Shown here: piece by piece, positions 1-4,496 of the stretch | How the letters are laid out: each line of letters begins with the position of its first letter | Numbering within the stretch: position 1 is the stretch's first letter | Assembly: GCA_964622275.1 (NCBI GenBank) | Contig: CAZUMX010000037.1 | Span: 1 to 10,641, forward strand | DNA from: CAYPEZ01 sp964622275 | GTDB taxonomy: Bacteria > Patescibacteriota > Minisyncoccia > Phycocordibacterales > UBA6899 | DNA length: 10,641 nucleotides | Direction: 5' to 3' | Made by a program: the position numbers and the translations under genes | Notes under the pieces: generated by a model | Database searches by the model: none | What the model saw: only the letters and a program-made list of their open reading frames with translations | Told to the model about the DNA's origin: nothing

Positions 1-170
1 TGGTTGTCCCACCAGGTACTATGCATAACTTTATAAACAACGGCACAGGTACACTTAAACTGTACACCAGATACGCACCTGCAAATCATATTGATGGCAG
101 AATTCATGTTACTAAAGCCGATGCAGAAGCCGATGTAGAAGACGAAGTGTTCGGAGAAAAAGTTGCTTAG
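1..170 (+). CDS. Cupin-domain protein, C-terminal part (5' end outside window)
   Basis: The third frame is open from base 3 to the TAG at 168-170 and gives 55 residues. It begins VVPPGTMHNFIN, continues GTGTLKLYTRYAPANH, and ends in an acidic, alanine-rich tail. The PPGTxH followed by an Asn-rich turn and the YxPxxH element match the second conserved motif and last strands of a small cupin beta barrel (cupin_2 type). The histidine of PPGTMH is the usual metal ligand of this motif. Small stand-alone cupins of about 110-120 residues, often called mannose-6-phosphate isomerase-like, have this ending. The N-terminal half, including the first metal-binding motif, lies outside the window, so the substrate cannot be stated. 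About 45 bases separate it from tRNA-Lys, which has its own -10 box. Confidence 0.8.
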   Translation, partial: VVPPGTMHNFINNGTGTLKLYTRYAPANHIDGRIHVTKADAEADVEDEVFGEKVA

Positions 171-176
171 TAGTTT

Positions 177-205
177 TTTGTATTTACGACTTTTTACGCT
201 ATAGT
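177..205 (+). promoter_or_regulatory. Probable promoter of tRNA-Lys
   Basis: TATAGT at 200-205 is a good -10 box, and its last base is 11 bases before the predicted first tRNA base. The -35 element is weak (TTTGTA at 177-182, 17-base spacer), in an AT-rich stretch after the cupin stop. Assignment rests on the -10 box and its position. Confidence 0.5.
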
Positions 206-215
206 GTGCTGTATC

Positions 216-291
216 GCCCTCATAGCTCAGCTGGTAGAGCAGTTGCCTCTTAAGCAAACGGTCGTAGGTTCGATCCCTACCAGGTGGACCA
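216..291 (+). tRNA. tRNA-Lys, anticodon CTT, CCA encoded (abnormal acceptor stem)
   Basis: The D arm is GCTC (225-228)/GAGC (237-240) with loop AGCTGGTA. The anticodon loop CTCTTAA (247-253) has CTT at 249-251, so the tRNA reads AAG (Lys). The T arm is perfect: GTAGG (264-268), loop TTCGATC, CCTAC (276-280). Discriminator A288 and CCA 289-291 follow. The acceptor is odd. The 5' strand GCCCTCA (216-222) and the 3' strand CAGGTGG (281-287) give only about two Watson-Crick pairs and one wobble, and the first anticodon-stem pair (G242/A258) is also a mismatch. A normal partner for the 5' strand would be TGAGGGC. The gene could be a chimera, a degenerate copy, or one needing RNA-level repair. Bases 285-291 also form the start of a long downstream hairpin. 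The Lys(CTT) identity is firm; functionality is uncertain. Confidence 0.85.
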
Positions 292-336
292 AAGACACGA
301 AGACCTCCCCTGCGGGAGGTTTCGTGCTTTGGTCCA
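285..336 (+). terminator. Long hairpin containing the 3' end of tRNA-Lys, likely terminator/processing signal
   Basis: The left arm 285-309 pairs with the right arm 314-336 over 23 base pairs around a CTGC loop, with two single-base bulges (A295, G302). The top part, ACCTCCC/GGGAGGT followed by TT, resembles a weak Rho-independent terminator. The base of the stem uses the last three acceptor bases, the discriminator and CCA of the tRNA. There is no long T tract, so transcript-end or processing function is inferred. Confidence 0.55.
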
Positions 337-388
337 AGACGGAGCCATGTTATATCAGCAAACAAAACGGGCGAGTCCGGGCCTGAAA

Positions 389-414
389 AATGTGTTTTCG
401 ACGGAAAACACATT
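389..414. repeat. 11-bp perfect inverted repeat (hairpin) in intergenic region
   Basis: AATGTGTTTTC (389-399) is the reverse complement of GAAAACACATT (404-414), with a 4-base loop. It lies in the roughly 230-base gap between tRNA-Lys and the minus-strand gene ending at 521. No T tract follows on either strand, so it is not an obvious terminator. The rest of this gap (337-483) shows no coding or RNA signal to me. Confidence 0.5.
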
Positions 415-483
415 ATTGTGGGCGACCAACTCCATCTGCAACTTATTATCCTTTATTTGAGTTCAATATAAAACAATAATAAG

Positions 484-509
484 AAAACCCGACGGTATGT
501 CGGGTTTTT
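484..509 (-). terminator. Rho-independent terminator, bidirectional, for the 521-736 gene
   Basis: AAAACCCGAC (484-493) pairs with GTCGGGTTTT (499-508), with a 5-base loop and T runs on both strands. It lies just past the stop of the minus-strand gene, which supports that gene being real. It can also stop any transcript coming from tRNA-Lys. Confidence 0.85.
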
Positions 510-520
510 GGCTCCATCTA

Positions 521-736
521 CTAGTGCCGATGTGGTGAAATTTTTTTCTTTCGTCTGTGGCTTCTTTGTACTTCACCACAAGGAACATCATCCTTCACGC
601 CACGAAGCTTGATGATGAGTCGATCGCTATTATGAACAGGTGTCGAAACGAAATAATAGTCGAGGACTCTTTTCACACTCCCCTTGTACAACACTGTGGC
701 TCCCACGAAGATCCAATCAGGAACATGTCCACTCAT
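521..736 (-). CDS. Small basic protein of unknown function, 71 residues
   Basis: I do not recognise the family. The 71-residue product starts MSGHVPDWIFVGATVLYKG and has alternating hydrophobic stretches (WIFVGATVLY, VKRVLDYYFV, RLIIKLRGV) that read like a small beta-barrel (SH3- or KOW-like) fold. It ends in a very basic tail, RSHRRKKK, followed by His/Arg. There is no signal peptide or membrane helix. The coding call rests on context: a promoter at 772-799, a Shine-Dalgarno-like GAGAGGGA about 7 bases before the ATG (734-736), and a strong terminator right after the stop. The basic tail would suit nucleic-acid or ribosome binding, but that is a guess. Overlapping plus-strand ORFs lack these signals. 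Confidence 0.65.
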   Translation of the reverse strand: MSGHVPDWIFVGATVLYKGSVKRVLDYYFVSTPVHNSDRLIIKLRGVKDDVPCGEVQRSHRRKKKISPHRH

Positions 737-771
737 TGCTCATCCCTCTCTTTGTGAGACGATCTTTAGCC

Positions 772-799
772 AGAATACGTGGCGAACTTTTGTTGTCAA
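772..799 (-). promoter_or_regulatory. Sigma-70-type promoter for the 521-736 gene
   Basis: On the minus strand a consensus TTGACA (-35, plus-strand 794-799) is followed after 16 bases by TATTCT (-10, plus-strand 772-777). This places the transcript start near 765, giving a leader of about 30 bases that carries the GAGGG ribosome site. Confidence 0.7.
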
Positions 800-908
800 A
801 CATCGCGAAGGACATCAGTATTAGGCAAGGAACCGCGCCCGCATGGGTAATTCATCGCTTGTAGAGAAATGCCAAAGAATACCGATATTTAGAGCCGTAG
901 GATGATAC

Positions 909-936
909 TTGACGAATAACATAAAAGTGATATAAT
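909..936 (+). promoter_or_regulatory. Strong promoter for the 990-2093 gene
   Basis: TTGACG (909-914), a 16-base spacer, then a perfect TATAAT (931-936) preceded by TGA, which also makes it an extended -10. The start of transcription would be near 943, leaving a leader of about 47 bases. The 737-908 interval between this and the divergent promoter shows no other signal to me. Confidence 0.8.
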
Positions 937-979
937 GAGCACCGGCTTTGTTGTTTGAATTTCTAAACTTTTTTGCCCT

Positions 980-986
980 AGGAGGG
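980..986 (+). promoter_or_regulatory. Shine-Dalgarno site fixing the start at 990
   Basis: AGGAGGG ends 3 bases before ATG 990-992. An in-frame ATG at 948 would sit almost on the predicted transcript start and would place extra residues before the signal peptide, so 990 is preferred. Confidence 0.8.
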
Positions 987-989
987 CGT

Positions 990-2093
990 ATGAAGAAGCA
1001 AATATGGTTTTTCCTCATGGGAATGTTCCTCGTTGGCATCGTGCCAGCACATGGAGCAGAACTCATCAACGGGGTCGCATACGCGAGCCCCCAGCGCGAC
1101 TACAAGCCCCGGGTGAATGCGGAAGACCGCTACACGCTCGGTGGTGCAGCGTTGGGGTACGGAGTGGCAAGTGCCGCTTCAAGCAACAGCAACGTGCGCA
1201 CGGCAGCTGCGCTTCTCGGTGCCATGGTTGGTAACAACTACGGCGTGTACCGAGAGCGCAAACTCTCTGCCAGCAATCGGCAAGCCAATTGTCGGGTAGT
1301 CACTGCATACAAGACCAACCCGGCAACTGGACAGACCGAAGCACAGCAGACTATGGGTTGTGACGAGGTGGTCCATCGGGATGTCCCGATGGCAACCATG
1401 GGGGACCCTTCCCCAGCGTCGTATACCCACGGGAGCGGAGCGGTCGTTCAGAGTGCTACCTCGAATGACCCACTCTCCGGCCTCACCCCAGAAGAAAAGA
1501 AAGCGGTAGAGGCGCTCCGCAAGGAAGCCAAGCTCCGCGAGATGATGGGAGAAGAGGAATACACGCAATGGAAGGCGTCCAAGGAGAATTCCGAGGCAAA
1601 CTCTATCGCGCTGACTCCTGCGAACCCGCCTAGCAACGAAGGCGAGACTGGGACGAATGTCCCGGAGGAAACTTCTTCTGCTGGGACCGCTACAGCTCAT
1701 GTTGCCGTCATCGGACCCGGAAAATTCACAGGTGGCCAGGTGGTCATGACCACAACCGCTGTGAACGTCCGGGATGATGAGGCAATGATGATCGGCAGAC
1801 AGGCCAAGGGGTCTGCGGGTCGGGTCATCGCAGGACCTGCTTCAGACGGAGAGACGCTCCGCTGGAACGTCGTCTTCGGCTACGGAGTCAGTGGGTGGGT
1901 TGCGGAAGAGTTCCTTTCCCCTGCGGTCATCAAAGCGCCGGATGTAATTCATGAAGTCGCGGTTCCCGCAAAGAAATCGACGACAACGGTGGCGCCTCCC
2001 GTGGCAAAGAAAGAAGGAGTTGAATGGCTCAAGGAAGAAGGCTCGAATGCCCTCTGCCGAGCCAAGCAATTCTTCAATAAGAAATGTGAGTGA
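990..2093 (+). CDS. Exported glycine-zipper protein with C-terminal bacterial SH3 domain
   Basis: The product has 367 residues from ATG 990. Residues 1-23 form a signal peptide: basic MKKQ, a hydrophobic core, and an AHGA cleavage site. Residues about 35-75 are Gly/Ala-rich (TLGGAALGYGVASAA, AAALLGAMVGNNYG), a glycine-zipper-like segment that may sit in or on a membrane. A charged helix (about 163-200, LTPEEKKAVEALRKEAKL) and a Ser/Thr/Pro/Glu-rich linker follow. Residues about 250-310 match a bacterial SH3 (SH3b) domain, with VNVR near its start and SGWVAEEFL at its end. SH3b domains commonly bind peptidoglycan or wall peptides. The C-terminus ends in a short basic segment with two cysteines (CRAKQFFNKKC), so disulfides outside the cell are possible. 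It is monocistronic with a strong promoter and terminator, and visibly GC-richer than its downstream neighbours. A cell-envelope role is inferred. Confidence 0.85.
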   Translation: MKKQIWFFLMGMFLVGIVPAHGAELINGVAYASPQRDYKPRVNAEDRYTLGGAALGYGVASAASSNSNVRTAAALLGAMVGNNYGVYRERKLSASNRQANCRVVTAYKTNPATGQTEAQQTMGCDEVVHRDVPMATMGDPSPASYTHGSGAVVQSATSNDPLSGLTPEEKKAVEALRKEAKLREMMGEEEYTQWKASKENSEANSIALTPANPPSNEGETGTNVPEETSSAGTATAHVAVIGPGKFTGGQVVMTTTAVNVRDDEAMMIGRQAKGSAGRVIAGPASDGETLRWNVVFGYGVSGWVAEEFLSPAVIKAPDVIHEVAVPAKKSTTTVAPPVAKKEGVEWLKEEGSNALCRAKQFFNKKCE

Positions 2094-2105
2094 GTGACGC
2101 AGAAT

Positions 2106-2158
2106 GGCTCTGCGAGGACAAGTGTGTATGCACTTGCTCCTCGCAGGGCTATTTTTTT
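2106..2158 (+). terminator. Strong Rho-independent terminator of the SH3b gene
   Basis: A 19-bp stem (2106-2124 with 2131-2150, one bulged C, two G-T wobbles) is followed by A and seven T (2152-2158). It begins 13 bases after the TGA of the SH3b gene. The in-frame ATG at 2104 lies at its base, which argues against 2104 as the start of the next gene. Confidence 0.92.
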
Positions 2159-2160
2159 AT

Positions 2161-2168
2161 GCTACGAT
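2161..2168 (+). promoter_or_regulatory. Extended -10 promoter of the GerMN gene, leaderless start
   Basis: TGc-TACGAT (-10 hexamer 2163-2168; the T of TG is the last base of the preceding line, 2160) lies seven bases before ATG 2176. Transcription would begin at or next to the A of ATG, so the mRNA is probably leaderless. No Shine-Dalgarno site is present. Confidence 0.55.
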
Positions 2169-2175
2169 AACAAGC

Positions 2176-3102
2176 ATGGAAGAACAGCATGATTCATCTA
2201 TTCCTTGGATTCCCATTACCCTCGGAGCCGTACTTATATGTGGACTTGTCTTTGCTGCACTCATCTTGCCACGCAACACCAATGTCGCTTACCAACGCGA
2301 AACACCAGTACCGACACCAACGCCGACGATCCCCAAAGAAACACCTGAGCCGACTCCCCCACCAACTGCAACAACAACATTTCCAGAGATTGAAGTAATG
2401 CGTATATCACAAGAACCGCTCGCAAATGGAGCAGTTATTGAAGGACGCGCTCCGGGAAATTGGTTCTTTGAAGCGTCATTCCCAATCCTACTCACTGATA
2501 ACAAAGGAAATACCCTTGCCGAAGCTATAGCACAAGCGGAAGGAGATTGGATGACAACAGCACTTGTTCCATTTCACGCAACGCTTCACTTCACTCCACC
2601 ATCATCAGCAAGCGGAACTCTTGTCTTTAAAAAAGATAATCCATCTGGACTCCCTGAGCATGACGCCTCGATAGAAAAACCTGTGTCGATCCTCGTGGGA
2701 GAAAAAGCAGCGAGTGACGCCACAATGTATGTTGCGTTCATTTCTGAAGCAGATGCCGCTGAAAAAGATTGTACGAGTGTGCGCTCGAGCGTTCGTGTTG
2801 TCCCAAAGACAGCGGCCATTGCGACAAAAACCCTCGAGGAACTTCTTTCTGGTCCCACAGTGGGAGAAGTTGCTGATGGCATGCTTACCCTTATTCCAAG
2901 CGGAACAACACTCAATTCTCTTCTTATAAAAGACGGAGTAGCAACGGCAGATTTTAATGAGACACTCACAAAGGATGTTGCTGGAAGCTGTAAAGTTGGT
3001 GCGATTCGCACACAGATTGAAGAGACGCTCAAGCAGTTCCCCACAATCAAGGATGTCATCATTCGCGTGAATGGGGTATCCGAAGGAATTCTGCAGCCCT
3101 AG
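2176..3102 (+). CDS. Membrane-anchored Gmad2-GerMN domain protein
   Basis: The product has 308 residues from ATG 2176 (MEEQHDSSIPW). A short N-terminus precedes a transmembrane helix (residues about 10-32, ITLGAVLICGLVFAALIL), so the rest is outside the membrane. Residues about 38-72 are a Pro/Thr spacer (repeated PTPTP, PEPTPPP). About 74-175 is an Ig-like Gmad2 domain: EPLANGAVIEGRAPGNWFFE, then the GDW strand and the LVFKKDNPSG strand. About 182-303 is a GerMN domain: MYVAFIS, the TLEELLSGPT helix, LIPSGTTLNSLLIKDGVATADF, and FPTIKDVIIRVNG. The pair is known from the Bacillus germination protein GerM, and is also common in non-sporulating bacteria as an envelope domain of unclear ligand. 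The in-frame ATG at 2104 is rejected because it sits in the upstream terminator. Domain calls are confident; the function is not known. Confidence 0.88.
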   Translation: MEEQHDSSIPWIPITLGAVLICGLVFAALILPRNTNVAYQRETPVPTPTPTIPKETPEPTPPPTATTTFPEIEVMRISQEPLANGAVIEGRAPGNWFFEASFPILLTDNKGNTLAEAIAQAEGDWMTTALVPFHATLHFTPPSSASGTLVFKKDNPSGLPEHDASIEKPVSILVGEKAASDATMYVAFISEADAAEKDCTSVRSSVRVVPKTAAIATKTLEELLSGPTVGEVADGMLTLIPSGTTLNSLLIKDGVATADFNETLTKDVAGSCKVGAIRTQIEETLKQFPTIKDVIIRVNGVSEGILQP

Positions 3103-3121
3103 AACGTTTCTGACTTTTCGC

Positions 3122-3127
3122 TATACT
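3122..3127 (+). promoter_or_regulatory. -10 box of tRNA-Arg
   Basis: TATACT at 3122-3127 ends seven bases before the first base of tRNA-Arg (3135), so transcription could begin at or next to the mature 5' end. No convincing -35 element is visible; that region overlaps the stop codon of the GerMN gene. Confidence 0.5.
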
Positions 3128-3134
3128 GTCTTCA

Positions 3135-3206
3135 CTCCTTGTCGTTCAATGGATAGGATGCCTCCCTCCGAAGGAGGCGATGCAGGTTCGATTCCTGCCA
3201 AGGGGA
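3135..3206 (+). tRNA. tRNA-Arg, anticodon CCG, CCA not encoded
   Basis: The acceptor stem CTCCTTG (3135-3141)/CAAGGGG (3199-3205) is complete with one G-T wobble. The D arm is GTTC/GGAT (wobbles). The anticodon stem CCTCC (3161-3165)/GGAGG (3173-3177) encloses the loop CTCCGAA with CCG at 3168-3170, which reads CGG (Arg). The T arm GCAGG (3182-3186)/CCTGC (3194-3198) is perfect with loop TTCGATT. Discriminator A3206 is followed by AAGG, so CCA must be added after transcription, unlike the tRNA-Lys here. The 3' acceptor strand is shared with a 25-bp downstream hairpin. Confidence 0.92.
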
Positions 3207-3255
3207 AAGGTACTAAAAAATCACTCCAATGGGTGATTTTTTAGTACCTTTCCCC
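3202..3255 (+). terminator. 25-bp hairpin starting inside tRNA-Arg, with central A/T terminator-like core
   Basis: Left arm 3202-3226 pairs with right arm 3231-3255: 25 consecutive pairs with a single G-T wobble around a CAAT loop. Its core (six A, TCAC, loop, GTGA, six T) has the form of a bidirectional terminator. The outer arms GGGGAAAGGTAC/GTACCTTTCCCC copy the tRNA acceptor end in reverse. The hairpin would compete with the tRNA acceptor stem for bases 3202-3205. Confidence 0.75.
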
Positions 3256-3282
3256 ACAGAGCGAGCAAATTGATTCGCATGC

Positions 3283-3295
3283 GGCAGGAATCGAA
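3283..3295 (-). repeat. Inverted copy of the tRNA-Arg T-arm 3' half
   Basis: GGCAGGAATCGAA at 3283-3295 is the exact reverse complement of tRNA bases 3187-3199 (T loop, T-stem 3' strand, first acceptor base). With the 3202-3255 hairpin it makes a nested inverted repeat spanning 3187-3295, interrupted on the right by 27 bases (3256-3282) that include the palindrome CGCATGCG. Confidence 0.7.
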
Positions 3296-3326
3296 GCTGT
3301 TCTCCGTTATTTGTGAACCATTCTGG

Positions 3327-3378
3327 TGGCAAGCAAATCGGAAACGGGTATTGCACCTGTAAGGGGAGATTTGTGCCA
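3327..3378. repeat. Interrupted inverted repeat upstream of prmC
   Basis: TGGCA-AG-CAAATC (3327-3339) pairs with GATTTG-TGCCA (3368-3378), 11 pairs with a 2-base bulge and a 28-base loop. It lies 30-80 bases ahead of the prmC start and upstream of its -10 box, so it may be a protein-binding site or chance. Confidence 0.3.
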
Positions 3379-3393
3379 AGTATTTCCCATCTT

Positions 3394-3402
3394 TGCTACA
3401 CT
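3394..3402 (+). promoter_or_regulatory. Extended -10 promoter of prmC, leaderless start
   Basis: TGc-TACACT (-10 hexamer 3397-3402) sits seven bases before ATG 3410, the same geometry as at the GerMN gene. The transcript would begin at the start codon. There is no Shine-Dalgarno site, and the in-frame start at 3326 lies upstream of this promoter. Confidence 0.5.
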
Positions 3403-3409
3403 ACTCTAC

Positions 3410-4138
3410 ATGTACGAAAAAGAACTTCAGTGGCTTCTCAGAGAAAAGTATCATGGAAAAGAGAGTGACGCATATTTGCGTGACAAAGCTCGTGTCCTCG
3501 CAGGAGAGCCGATTGATTACATCATCGGATGGAAAGATTTCCTAGGAAGTCGGATACTCCTTCAACATCATCCTCTTATCCCTCGTGTCGAGACTGAGTA
3601 CTGGGTCGATCGCCTCATCAGCACGATAACCCCCATTCCCCCTTCCCGCATCCTTGATCTGTTCTCAGGCTCAGGGGCTATCGGGGTCGCCCTCGCTCGC
3701 TCATTCCCTAAAGCAAGTCTCGTGTGCGCAGATATTAACACCTCTGCGCTTGAACAAATAAAAGAAAATCTTGCACACAACAGCGTGACAGCGGAAGTCG
3801 TCCGTTCAGATGTGTTCGAGCAGATCAGCGGCACGTTTGATCTCATCGTCGCAAACCCACCGTACATTCCTCATGGAAGCAAGGATCTTCATCAAAACGT
3901 GAAGCGCTATGAACCCCATGACGCACTCTTTGCCAAAGAAGAAGGCATGGAATTTATTAGGCAATTACTCGAGGACGGAAAACGCTACCTTTCCCCTCGT
4001 GGTATTCTGGCTATTGAGTACGATGACCCCCAAAAGTCATTCGTTGAAGCCCTAGGGAAAGAGCACGGCTGGGACATGGAATTTTTAAAAGATCAGTTTG
4101 GCCTATGGCGTGCTGTTCTCTGCATGCCGATGAAATAA
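3410..4138 (+). CDS. prmC: Peptide chain release factor N5-glutamine methyltransferase (PrmC/HemK)
   Basis: The product has 242 residues from ATG 3410. PrmC methylates the glutamine of the GGQ motif in release factors RF1 and RF2, using S-adenosylmethionine, and so tunes translation termination in the cytosol. The SAM-binding motif I ILDLFSGSGAIGVALA lies at about residues 80-96, followed by acidic motif II (LVCADINTSALE). The catalytic NPPYIP is at 149-154; NPPY is the hallmark of the Gln/Asn N-methyltransferases. The linker motif PxxxxGWKDFLGSRI and PRVETEYWVDRLI (where most members have PRPETE) fit PrmC rather than other NPPY enzymes. At 242 residues it is shorter than the E. coli protein (277), because the N-terminal helical release-factor-binding domain is reduced to about 40 residues. 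It is monocistronic, with a terminator shared with a convergent small gene. Confidence 0.9.
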   Translation: MYEKELQWLLREKYHGKESDAYLRDKARVLAGEPIDYIIGWKDFLGSRILLQHHPLIPRVETEYWVDRLISTITPIPPSRILDLFSGSGAIGVALARSFPKASLVCADINTSALEQIKENLAHNSVTAEVVRSDVFEQISGTFDLIVANPPYIPHGSKDLHQNVKRYEPHDALFAKEEGMEFIRQLLEDGKRYLSPRGILAIEYDDPQKSFVEALGKEHGWDMEFLKDQFGLWRAVLCMPMK

Positions 4139-4164
4139 AAAACATCGCACATGCGATGTTTTTT
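4137..4164. terminator. Bidirectional Rho-independent terminator between prmC and the 25-residue ORF
   Basis: Six A plus CATCGCA (4137-4149) is the reverse complement of TGCGATG plus six T (4152-4164). It overlaps the prmC stop and directly abuts the stop of the minus-strand peptide gene (4166), serving both convergent units. Confidence 0.9.
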
Positions 4165-4165
4165 A

Positions 4166-4243
4166 TTAGCGAGAGCGAGTATTGATCTTCTTCCCCTTTC
4201 GCTTCTCTTTCTTGCGCTTGGCAACTTTTTCTTTCTTATTCAT
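4166..4243 (-). CDS. Candidate 25-residue Lys/Arg-rich micropeptide
   Basis: This ORF is too short for ordinary gene finders. It runs from ATG (4241-4243) to TAA (4166-4168) and encodes 25 residues with 10 Lys, 4 Arg and 2 Glu, beginning MNKKEKVAKRKK and ending INTRSR. An extended -10 box (TGt-TATACT, plus-strand 4250-4258) lies only six bases upstream of the ATG, the same leaderless geometry as prmC and the GerMN gene. A strong terminator begins right behind its stop. A transcript bounded so tightly by promoter and terminator contains little besides this ORF. The composition resembles tiny ribosomal proteins or RNA-binding tails, but I recognise no specific family. It could instead be a small RNA whose reading frame is incidental. 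Confidence 0.5.
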   Translation of the reverse strand: MNKKEKVAKRKKEKRKGKKINTRSR

Positions 4244-4249
4244 GACGTG

Positions 4250-4258
4250 AGTATAACA
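4250..4258 (-). promoter_or_regulatory. Extended -10 promoter of the 25-residue ORF
   Basis: The minus strand reads TGT-TATACT; the plus-strand complement of TATACT is at 4250-4255. Six bases separate it from the ATG, implying a leaderless mRNA of about 80-110 bases ending at the 4137-4164 terminator. Confidence 0.55.
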
Positions 4259-4270
4259 AAATTTAATGGA

Positions 4271-4317
4271 AAAACAAACCCCGTGAGATAGCGCCTTGGT
4301 GCGGCATCTCACGGGGT
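4271..4317 (-). terminator. Rho-independent terminator downstream of the 49-residue ORF
   Basis: On the minus strand ACCCCGTGAGAT (plus 4306-4317) and ATCTCACGGGGT (plus 4278-4289) form a 12-bp stem. A T-rich tract (complement of AAAACAAA, 4271-4278) follows. The 16-base loop is GC-rich and may fold further. Orientation and T tract show it ends minus-strand transcription coming from 4327-4476 or beyond. Confidence 0.8.
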
Positions 4318-4326
4318 GGGAACAAA

Positions 4327-4476
4327 TCAGCGATATGATGAAACGTTTGCCATCATCACATCACTAGAAAGAGTGAAGAGGCTTTCAAGCATATGCTCGA
4401 AAGACAAGAAAACGTTGCCCATAAGAAGTTTCATCGCCACAACAAGGATGACGAAACTCATAGCGGAACGCATCAT
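4327..4476 (-). CDS. Candidate 49-residue single-helix membrane peptide
   Basis: The ORF runs from ATG (4474-4476; a second ATG follows directly) to TGA (4327-4329), giving 49 residues. The N-terminus MMRSAMS leads into a hydrophobic helix (residues about 7-27, FVILVVAMKLLMGNVFLSF), followed by an amphipathic, Met- and Ser-rich tail. A terminator stands 10 bases after the stop, in the right orientation. No Shine-Dalgarno site or clear promoter is visible directly ahead, so it may be transcribed from the 4647-6422 gene, with the 4477-4646 structured stretch as its leader. An in-frame TAG lies upstream, so the ORF cannot be extended much. I recognise no family. The alternative is non-coding RNA. 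Confidence 0.4.
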   Translation of the reverse strand: MMRSAMSFVILVVAMKLLMGNVFLSFEHMLESLFTLSSDVMMANVSSYR

Positions 4477-4496
4477 ATGAGAAAGAGCAGTTAAGG

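Noticed and set aside
204..386. 60-residue plus-strand ORF across tRNA-Lys
   Set aside because: It translates the tRNA and its hairpin; there is no ribosome site or protein-like composition.
821..1069. 82-residue minus-strand ORF over the SH3b promoter and signal peptide
   Set aside because: It is antisense to the strong promoter and start of 990-2093 and has no start signals of its own.
1179..1700. 173-residue minus-strand ORF inside the SH3b gene
   Set aside because: Arg/Ser/Leu-rich antisense shadow of a GC-rich gene; the plus frame has a signal peptide, domain and terminator.
2586..3062. 158-residue minus-strand ORF in the GerMN gene
   Set aside because: Ser/Val-rich shadow; the plus frame matches known domains.
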